DNA of 64,000 nucleotides from the NCBI GenBank assembly GCA_016490735.1, contig JAEMWC010000565.1, forward strand, positions 132,501 through 196,500. Reading direction: 5' to 3'. Numbering within the stretch: the first letter of the stretch is position 1; the number at the start of each line of letters is the position of its first letter. Source of the stretch: Pachyseris speciosa. Lineage: Eukaryota > Cnidaria > Anthozoa > Scleractinia > Pachyseridae. The position numbers and the translations under genes are program-made. This document shows, piece after piece, positions 56,276 to 64,000 of the stretch. Below the pieces are notes generated by a model. The model saw nothing but the letters and a program-made list of their open reading frames with translations, was not told the DNA's origin and ran no database searches.

Positions 56276-57789
56276 AAAAATTAATTATGCTGCACATACA
56301 CACTACTAATAAAAAGGAGAAAAAACAGGTATACCGTCTACGTATATACAGCATACTACTACTGTCTCTTAGGATTCCACAGGTTTCTTTTGAGAAGGTC
56401 TTGAAGTTAGAACAAGATTTTACTATGGCCGGTAAAGAGTTTGGATGCAGAGTCCTGGAATGTGTTTGGTTCAAGCGGTATTTTAAGGTTAATTGTTTCA
56501 CTGGAGCGTAAAGATGTAACGTGGCTTACAGTTTCTAGTCGTAGATTTTTGGGCGAATGGCCAAATGCTATACATATTCTGCAAGCTTCCACGAAACGAG
56601 GTCACGATCCCCCCAGCCCCCTTTACCACCCTCCATTGGCGGAGTTTTTGGTGAAGTAATAATAGTTAGAAACAATTGTGTTTATTTCCATTCGTCAATA
56701 GAGCTTTGGCTGCCTGTGATTCAACTGAGTTAGCGCCGTTGAAATGAACATACATGTAGAATGTTTGTTGGCGATTGTTCATTTTAAAAACGTTTGAATT
56801 CAAGGGGTATGAGCCTTCTCAGCTATAAGAGAGTAGATACAAAGATCATGATGGAGAAGAATCATGTTTAATAATTTGGTTATTTACTCATGGGGGCAAT
56901 TTTTTTTTTTTTTTTTTTTTTTGTCATTTTGATCTTGTTTCAGCAGGCATATTTGTTGTTGTCAAAACACTAGCGCTGTAACGATACATTTTCTCACGAT
57001 ACGATACGTATTTCGATACAGGTGCCAGGATACGATACACGATCCGCACACTATTGTGCGTATTTCACCAACTAATCTTTCGAACTTATATTGGAACTAC
57101 GTATAAGTTTGTTTGTCCACCATCTTGAATAATACCTGACACGCGAATGCGATCCGAAAAGAATGGATTTGCTTCTCTATTTTTTTTTTAGTGGAGTTCC
57201 AACGGCATCTCTCTCTTTATGTATATATATATCTGTTGTGGTGCAATTTTATCGTTTTGTTCTTTATTTTTTTTCTCCCTTTGTTTTTGGGTATAGTAAG
57301 GTATGGTAATATATGATAATTAGTATATCTGGGTTATTGGCCAAGCATGAGGTCAAGATGGCGGGATACTGGCCACAAGGATTAGTAAAACTATCCCAAT
57401 CTTAGTAGCAACGACAAAAAGATCACTAAAATATCCGATTTCAGCGAACACAGTAAAAGCTAATGCGACAATTGCTCCAGGCCATTCAAACTGTGACTCA
57501 AAGACAAGACTAAGTAGACAACAATGACGTTCTATCTTCCATGTAGGTGAAGGAAGAAAGGCAGCCTTGCTCGGTGGGCAGTTCTCTTTTCTCTAGCAGA
57601 AAGAAAGCAAGAGGCAAATCTTCTGGGAGATCTGATGCCCTTAACACAGGATCTGGAAATAAGAACAAGATTACATGAAGTGATAAAAAGACGGTGGTCT
57701 GTTACGGCTCGCCATAATTTTTAGCTGAATTGGACTTCGATTGTAAGAGACGAAATCATGAAAACAGTTTTTGCATCAAGAGGATGAGG
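56276..57789. other. No gene recognised
   Basis: Contains a T18 run near 56902 and GATACGATACGTATTTCGATAC repeats near 57000. Open frames have no domains. Confidence 0.4.
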
Positions 57790-57901
57790 AAGAAGAGGAG
57801 GAGCAGCAGCAGCAGCAGCAGCAGCAGAAGTGAAAATATCAGTAGTGGCAGTTGGTATAATGGTAGCTATAATAGTAATAGGAGTAGCGGTAGTAGTAGC
57901 A
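57790..57901. repeat. AGC/AGTAGC minisatellite, left part
   Basis: A GCA run at about 57803-57829 is followed by degenerate AGTAGC-like units. The same type resumes at 61615 after the inserted element, so one minisatellite was split. Confidence 0.75.
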
Positions 57902-58011
57902 GAGCTCCGGCAAGCGGAGCACCATACCTATAGAAACCCGTCAACTGCTTTTCTCATTTAACCATGGCTAGTGGTATTGCTCGTGGGCGCGTACGTACGA
58001 TGACGACGGAG

Positions 58012-58044
<33 letters not shown>

Positions 58045-59234
58045 CAAAATAATCCAATATGACGGCCATACTCCACCTGGCCCACCTGACCAGCTCGTTT
58101 ACAGCGTACGTCTTTGATACTGGACATCCATCTTATATATATGTAACAAGCAAGTCTGATACTACGTGAGAAAAGTTGACTTTGCGAGACACCAACACGA
58201 CCGAGACGCGATAAAGTAGGGCTGCAACCATGGACAGCTGTTTCGCCCATATCGGGACTCATCGGCATGGTGTAGCAGATTTAAAAGACGCCAGCTTCAT
58301 GCGAGCGCCAATAAATTGTACAATGAACCTGTTCACGATATCAAGTCCCGTACGTTGGACTCTCTTGCCATCCGCTCCACGCGTTCCTACACCACGTGAC
58401 CCGGATAACAATGAATCCAAGTGTCACGATGGCGTCTCGCATCCATCTTATAGCCAATTGACATCTGTCAAAAACAAGGAATCCGCTGACCAGTGTCACG
58501 TGACCATATCGCGGGCTCAACTCAAGACCTCATCAAGGTCAGCTGTTTTTTTTTAAGTTGACCGCTGACCAGGCACTTGCTTTCGATTGGATCGCAGGCT
58601 CAAGTCAGCAGTGGAACACCCAAACCAAATCGACGCTTTATTTTTCACGCGCTTTCTGCGGCTCGTAATTTCACATTCAGTCGGTTTTTTCATTTTGAGC
58701 AAAACAACTTCATCTTCTTTGATCGAAGTTTGTCTTTTAATATTCGCGTAAAAGGCCTAAAAATCAAAAACTTGTCAAAAGATACTCCGGAAGGTGAATT
58801 TTCAAGTGATAAAAGGAAGAGCGAAATATTTTTCTCAGGAAAAGCATCAAACTCGGATCGATTGTGTGGTTGGAAACAAAATAATTCAACGCTTCAAGGG
58901 CTTTCACTTTACCGCGGCATCTTGCTTCTCACCAAGAAAGGCAGTTCACCGGCATTAATGGGAGGAACAAGTAGCTCAAATTCTGTGGAAGAAGCTCTTT
59001 TTTGGACAAACCGTTTGCTATTTTTGAGGATGCTTGTTTTTACTTTTCTGAAGCTTACGTATTTTTAGGTTATAGAAACCTTTACAACACAACTACAACA
59101 GTGAGGTAAATTAAGCTTAAATAAATTGAAGCTTAACATTTGGTTTAATCGTTGTTACTTTTGTTCAGGAATGAAACTTGTATTTTTCTCTCAACTGGAT
59201 ATAAATAACAATCATCTGTACTCGTTTTGGACGC

Positions 59235-59790
59235 AAAGAAGTAGTTGAATTTTAAATGCGCGCGTTCGCGATGCAAAACTTGTCCTTTCATTCAAAACAC
59301 TGACAGAATATCGGGCCCTAAGCGATCTGTTAAGATCACTGATCGTTTCACGTGTACCTCCGCAAATGTTATCTATCGCATAACCTGCACATTATGCAAA
59401 AAGTTATACATTGGCGAAACAGGAAGACGCATCCAAACCTGTCGCTCGGCATTTTAATCTCCCTAACCATTCCAAACAACAGATGTCGATCTCCGGCCTT
59501 TCCCTACATCAAGGTACCACGGAAAGCCGTAAAAATCTCGAGCATAAACTGATCTTTCAAATTGGCACTCTTAATCCCCACGGTATCAACGAGCGCTTTT
59601 CATTCACGTTACTATGTTACCACCAATAGCGTAGCTCCATTTTCTGTATATATACCATACACAACCCACAATTCCTCGATTCGCTCCGACGAAGGGCTAA
59701 CGCTCGAAACGTCAGCTAATCGAATCCCTGTACGCTGGTCAATTTACATTATCAACTCCGTTGATAAACCAAATTTTCGTGTTTCACTCC

Positions 59791-59800
<10 letters not shown>
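59235..59800 (+). pseudogene. Penelope-like element: GIY-YIG end and 3' tail
   Basis: 59245-59457 reads KCARSRCKTCPFIQNTDRIS, then DRFTCTSANVIYRITCTLCK and KLYIGETG, a GIY-YIG-type start (here LYIG for YIG) with the Cys-rich linker of Penelope-like elements. A deletion follows and the frame changes. The next frame (from 59411) reads DASKPVARHFNLPNHSKQQM, SLHQGTTESRKNLEHKLIFQ and IGTLNPHGINERFSF, the expected end. The deletion removes the central arginine/glutamate part of the nuclease, so it is inactive. The tail has the CCGACGA...GAAAC hammerhead-like core at 59686-59710. The reverse transcriptase part is absent. Confidence 0.75.
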
Positions 59801-59836
<36 letters not shown>

Positions 59837-59976
59837 TCCATTAGTTGAATTGTTTATTTGTTTTGGTGTGTTGTTTTGTTTACAAGCGAACGAGTATTTT
59901 TACTCTGCTTGGCTGACTGTTTTTCGACCTCGGTGCCTCAACAGCGTTAAGAAACTTTTGCCCTTGTTTTATTAAA

Positions 59977-61045
59977 ACTTCAATTCATGAGCGCAACAAC
60001 CTATCGCATTTATTAAAATTGGTCACGTGCTCGTGTTTTAAACTCCGGTAAAACACAGTCAAACTAAAAAGCCTGGGGGCTGCATTTAATTTCAGTCCCA
60101 GGGGGGGAGCGGGGCTGATTGTATTTTGCTTCATTGATATTCTCTATATAAAAATTTTGTCTTAATTAGTATTCTTTATATAAAGAATACTAATAAGGAT
60201 GACGTTTTATAAAACAGCTTTAAAGAGGTGAAATAGTGCAATGGCCAGCTGAATAAACAGAAATTACAAACAAAACAACTTTGACGCAATATTCAATTTC
60301 TTTATTCCAAAGTTAACATTTACGAATAGTTTATTAGGTAATATGGTACAGTACATAAATTATTTCTGTACAATATTGAACGTACAGTTATTGAACACAG
60401 ATCTTGTAAACATTTCGGTGCTGACACTAAAGCGTTCGTGGAGGGTAAGTTTCTCCTGTGTCTTTGCATACTTCCATGATGAACTTCGTCAGCCAAAAGT
60501 TTAGAGACTCTGCCGTCATGTTGCAAATGTTCGTTTCCAAATCTTGAATTGGAGAAGTTTCCACAGCAGATCCGCTTTCTTCCTCAAAGGCTTTATTATT
60601 TGTTTTTCTGCCTACCACTCCCCAAAAATCTTCATCACCCATTTATTTACCGAACTTTGAGACAGCATTTTCCGATATTTCACTTTCTTCCTCCGCGCTT
60701 TTTGGCTCATGAAACGTTCTTTTCGAAGCCATGTGGTTTTTGGTGTGTCATAATTAGTCATACAATCCCAAAACCACACAATGATAATTCTCACAATAAT
60801 TCCCAGGGCGACTCCACGTAATGCTTCTTCAAATTCTTTTGTGCAAACACGAGGTTAAAATTATCACACTAGTACACTAGACCAAAATTTATCGCACAAG
60901 TAGGCTGAACAAACAGGTTCACATATTCCCTAGAGATTTTCGCTTTTGAAGCCGTTTAATAAACTCGCGGGTCGTGTTTTATCGGGTTATAAAACCATTC
61001 GGCTACGCCTCGTGGTTTTATAACCCGATAAAACACTCCCGCTCG
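59977..61045. mobile_element. 1.1-kb insertion with 9-bp target duplication and terminal hairpin
   Basis: TTTATTAAA occurs at 59968-59976 and 61046-61054, and copy 3 of the host element shows a related uninterrupted site (TTATTAACAAGTAATCGC). Near the right end a hairpin (GTGTTTTATCGGGTTATAAA with its complement, about 60974-61036) is prominent. A minus-strand gene fragment occupies 60320-60732. Confidence 0.6.
60427..60732 (-). pseudogene. Crypton/QRICH1-ZMYM-like recombinase N-terminal fragment
   Basis: From ATG at 60732 the frame reads MASKRTFHEPKSAEEESEIS, ENAVSKFGK, then a TAA (60643-60645), and continues in the same frame: MGDEDFWGVV, ETSPIQDLET and ESLNFWLTKFIMEVCKDTGE, TYPPRTL. The last stretch resembles the N-terminal DNA-binding part of DUF3504 proteins (LNxWLxKFVxEVRxxDGxxYPPxTLY), derived from Crypton tyrosine recombinases. 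It ends there with no catalytic domain. One stop interrupts the frame. It lies in a mobile insertion, so it may be the element's own decayed gene or a captured exon. Confidence 0.55.
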
Positions 61046-61609
61046 TTTATTAAACAGTACGTAATCGCGATGAGTCCTCGTAAAATTAAGGATTAAAGCC
61101 CCGGCTAAACGATCACACATCTTCATCCAACACCATCAGTTGTCAAACATAACGTTGGGTGGCTAATCGCACAAACAATGTTTGACCAAACACTACACAG
61201 AGTGAGTCCACAGAATGAATTTTTGCGTATTCTCGCTGAAATTTCGCCTTTATGTGGTTCATTTGGTTGCTTTGTTACCGCCTGTGCACGTTTTGTTGGT
61301 TGGGGTCGCTAAATTAAACGATCAAACATTTGTTCGTAACCTGAAATGTTGGATGAAAATGTTTGATCTTGATCAAACAGGGAAAGCCATTTAAAAGAAC
61401 AAATATAAGGTAGCTAGACGGTCAAACACTTCGTGTATTGTTTTCTTGTGTAATGTTTAATGTTTTAACGTTTTGAGGTTTTTGAACCGCGGTCAGTTCC
61501 TGTTGACTGCTCTAAACATAAAATATTGGCGCAAGGAAAGCAAGGAAAGCCATGCGAAGTTGCTCAATACCAGTAAACAAATAATCGTGGAGCTCCGCTT
61601 TTAGGCTTG

Positions 61610-61730
61610 GCTAAAACTATATATGAGCTATAGCAGTAGCAGTAGCAGCAGCAGTACTAAGCAGTAGCAATACTTAACAGTGGCAGTGGCACTTTGGGTA
61701 TCGTAGCAGTGACAGTGGCAGTAACCGTAG
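61610..61730. repeat. AGTAGC minisatellite, right part
   Basis: TAGCAGTAGCAGTAGCAGCA and degenerate units, continued after the inserted segment at 62060-62115. Together with 57790-57901 they are fragments of one minisatellite. Confidence 0.75.
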
Positions 61731-62059
61731 TGAATAATGTAAATCCTTCATTACAAGTCCTTAAAGCCAAGATCAAAGGAGTATACCAAATTGAAAAAAA
61801 AAAGGGATTGCAACAAGCCGGAACAAACTTACAAAACATTTTAGGAAATGGGATAAGCTCCTTCCGTATGTTGACTCGTAGCATGAATGTCCCAATGATG
61901 TAACCCACCCCCTTCTTTTCTTGTTGTTGTTGTTTTCTTTTTGCAATGTAATTGTTGTAGGATTAGCTTTTTTATCTCTGTTTGGTATCTGTTTGTAGGC
62001 TGTAACCGTATCTGTAACAATTACCTTTGTAATGTGATGAATAAAACTATTAAAACAAA
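61731..62059 (+). mobile_element. Short retro-type insertion with 11-bp target duplication
   Basis: AGTAACCGTAG (61720-61730) and AGTAACCATAG (62060-62070) flank the segment. It ends GATGAATAAAACTATTAAAA, a polyadenylation-like tail, and contains a TTGTTGTTG stretch as in other tails in the window. Probably a truncated LINE 3' end. Confidence 0.6.
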
Positions 62060-62115
62060 AGTAACCATAGAGTAGCAGTAGGAGTAGCTGTAGCAATGGC
62101 GGTGGCTGTGGTAGT

Positions 62116-63820
62116 TGTGAGTCGGCCGAGTGGCATAGTTTGTTTAATGCTTTCATTTACCGACAAGATTTCACTTAGAAAGCGATTGTGGGAAATAAAA
62201 TGTGACGAATACAACAGCAACAAAATTCAGTGACAAACAAAACTAAAAAAGTAGAGAAAAAATCACATTCAAACTTGCCGTTTTTTTGTTCAGTGTTTCT
62301 TAAATTTGGATGACCTGTATGTAAGTGTGAATTTTAGTCAGCGAGGTCATACAAAGGCCTAGCCCGAAATGAATAATAAATCACGTTTCCACGAGCTGCC
62401 TAAAAATTCCCGGCTTGTCTTCAACATGGGCGAGGTTAACACGCCAATGACAAAGCAGGGCTTTTGTTCAATGCATATATGGGAAAGAGCGACTCGGAAG
62501 ACGAGTTGTTTCTAACACAGAACAGTTTCTGTGATTCGGTAAATCCAATAAGTGTGTTGGAAGAATTGCTATAGACGAACAGTATAGAAAATGGTCACGA
62601 AAACACTCTATTTAGGGATTTTTAACTTTGAATAGCCGGAAGAGTGTCAGGAATATGTGGCTTTAAAAAGGCAACTGAAACTGCTGGATCGAAAGCTTCG
62701 ACGAGGACTATTGTGGCTGTAGACGCCAAAGGCTCTTGACGAGGAACAGTGAACGAATCCCACAGAACACCAACATAATGTGGCGGGGTTGCTTTTAAAA
62801 TACTCAGCTAAGGTTAAAATATTTTATTCAAGGCAAATATACATGATTTAGCTAGAGCTCGAACTTATGGGCTTTGCTAACGCTCGTTCCTTTTATCACT
62901 GGAAAGGAAATTTTTTGTTTCTTTTATGAAAAACATATTGTAGGTAAATTTCATTTCCGCTTCCGTAACTCTGAGAACTATTTGTGTTAATTTTTCTTTT
63001 CGATGTATCTGTAAAACCTTGAGGATGCTGTAAAACTACCTTTTTCACAAATGTTGGTTCAGTCTTATTCCTGTTTTATTGGCGTAGATTTGCTTTAACT
63101 ATGTGTCAGCAAAGTTTCGAAATTTTTCCAAAATTAGATAAAAAGTGTCCGGAAATAAAACGTTTGAAATTTAAACGTTCGAAAGTTTTGGCAAATGATG
63201 TAATTCTTCATATGATATGTTTTGTCTGAGCCTGTGGGGTGGTGGTGCATGGTGGCAAAAATTCAGGTATGACATCGGAGGGTGGAGGATGCTCCCTGTA
63301 AAATCTCCTTACAGTCGTAATAAATGAAAGCCCCTCCACTAATATAGGGGAAAGACCCTTTTCTCTCAAAAAGTTATTCCTGTTTGAAAGATGGTACCAA
63401 TATTGTTGAAGCGGTCACACAAATTAGCTACATAAAGGGGGGCAGTATGTTAGTTATACCAGGTCTGGTCCTCTCCCGGCGCTCCTCACCGAGTGTTATT
63501 GAACAGATTCCATTGTAGTATAATAGACTTGTACGTTTTTGTTCTATTTCCTTGCATTGTTTTTATTTCTATTATGTACTGGACTAGAGAATTAAATACG
63601 TTGAACAAAAAAACGCATTGCTATATGGCTGTTGAACGTTTTTAGCCGAAAACGTAGGAAATTAAAAGTAATAATTACGGGGCATCAGAATGAAGCATCC
63701 GGTGTGAGGCCACCCTAGATGCCTGCGTTTTCGCAGGAAAAAGTATTTTAAGAATAGCGAATGTACGGAGTGGCCATGTTGAAGGAACAAAACAACAAAA
63801 TGATTTTCCGTTGGGAAATA
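62116..63820. other. No gene recognised
   Basis: AT-rich sequence with no domains, tRNA-like elements or inverted repeats that I can bound. Confidence 0.4.
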
Positions 63821-63824
63821 AAAT

Positions 63825-63956
63825 TTACATTGTGAGAATGAATATGTGTAAGCAGTAGTGAAAATAAAGATTTAAAAAATTTCAGGCTTGTGCGGGGATC
63901 GAACCCGCGACCTCTGCGATACCGGTGCAGTGCTCTACCAACTGAGCTAACAAGTC
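63825..63956 (-). mobile_element. SINE family 2, best-preserved head
   Basis: The minus-strand head (63956-63885) reads GACTTGTTAGCTCAGTTGGTAGAGC (as A box), a GGT-type (Thr-like) anticodon region within GCACCGGTATCGC, and GGTCGCGGGTTCGATCCCC (B box and T arm), closing with GCACAAGCC. The anticodon loop lacks the invariant T33, and a family body (CTTAAATC...CACTACTGCTTA on the minus strand) follows. The arms are good enough that a tRNA scanner might call it, but the shared body at 27896-28424 and 31255-31445 identifies it as a SINE. Confidence 0.7.
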
Positions 63957-64000
63957 AACTGAAAGCAGATTTCATAATCATCACTGGGATAAAATCTGCC

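Larger units (their letters stand above)
57902..61600 (+). mobile_element. AGCGGAGC-family DNA element, copy 4 (with insertions)
   Basis: It begins GAGCTCCGGCAAGCGGAGCA and ends GTGGAGCTCCGCTTTTAGG. The shared blocks run in family order. A Penelope-like fragment (59235-59800) and a 1.1-kb insertion (59977-61045) lie inside. It sits in an AGTAGC minisatellite whose halves flank it. Confidence 0.75.

Noticed and set aside
55966..56511. 181-codon plus-strand frame
   Set aside because: It runs through the SINE head and Penelope-like tail and has no domain.
63885..63956. Possible tRNA gene on the minus strand
   Set aside because: The A and B boxes are good, but the anticodon loop lacks T33 and the same body follows the head in other copies, so it is a SINE.

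Overview
The window is animal nuclear DNA with no sign of bacterial or organellar genes. Spliced exons, tRNA-headed SINEs, CR1/L2-like LINEs, a Ty3/gypsy element, a Penelope-like element with a GIY-YIG end and many short inverted-repeat DNA elements point to a cnidarian. Several repeats look like ones I associate with stony corals. That assignment is an inference from recalled families, not a search result.

Gene content is low. The left edge holds the first coding exon of a secreted scavenger-receptor (SRCR) protein on the minus strand (1385-1994). In the middle, a small three-exon chromodomain gene (30000-30946, plus) converges on a multi-exon minus-strand gene copy (about 31832-35150). That copy keeps eight coherent splice junctions but also carries in-frame stops and frameshifts. 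I place it in a cnidarian multicopy family with transposase-like motifs.

The rest is mobile DNA. From 2 to 13 kb lie LINE fragments, PIF-type and other short inverted-repeat elements, a Harbinger-type transposase remnant, and two copies of a DNA element family whose ends read AGCGGAGC. From 14 to 30 kb there is a block-repeat array: a 4-kb unit at 13985-18158 recurs directly at 22575-26539, and flanking blocks recur at 27745-29830. Fresh insertions within it carry readable target duplications. From 35 to 40 kb lies a broken gypsy element with an internal 1.2-kb tandem duplication. From 40.1 to 46.4 kb an inverted-repeat element has accumulated three further elements, one inside another. From 48.3 to 53.2 kb lies a nearly full-length minus-strand LINE with ORF1 intact and ORF2 split by single-base changes. 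From 53.5 to 64 kb there are foldbacks, Penelope-like 3' ends, another AGCGGAGC element containing a Crypton-like gene fragment, and SINEs.

The most informative aspects are structural. Target-site duplications and empty-site comparisons order many of the insertions. Two palindromic retro-type insertions (a head-to-head SINE pair and a foldback with a hammerhead-like core) carry 13-14 bp duplications. The transposase-like family and the chromodomain gene are the best candidates for undescribed host or element biology.
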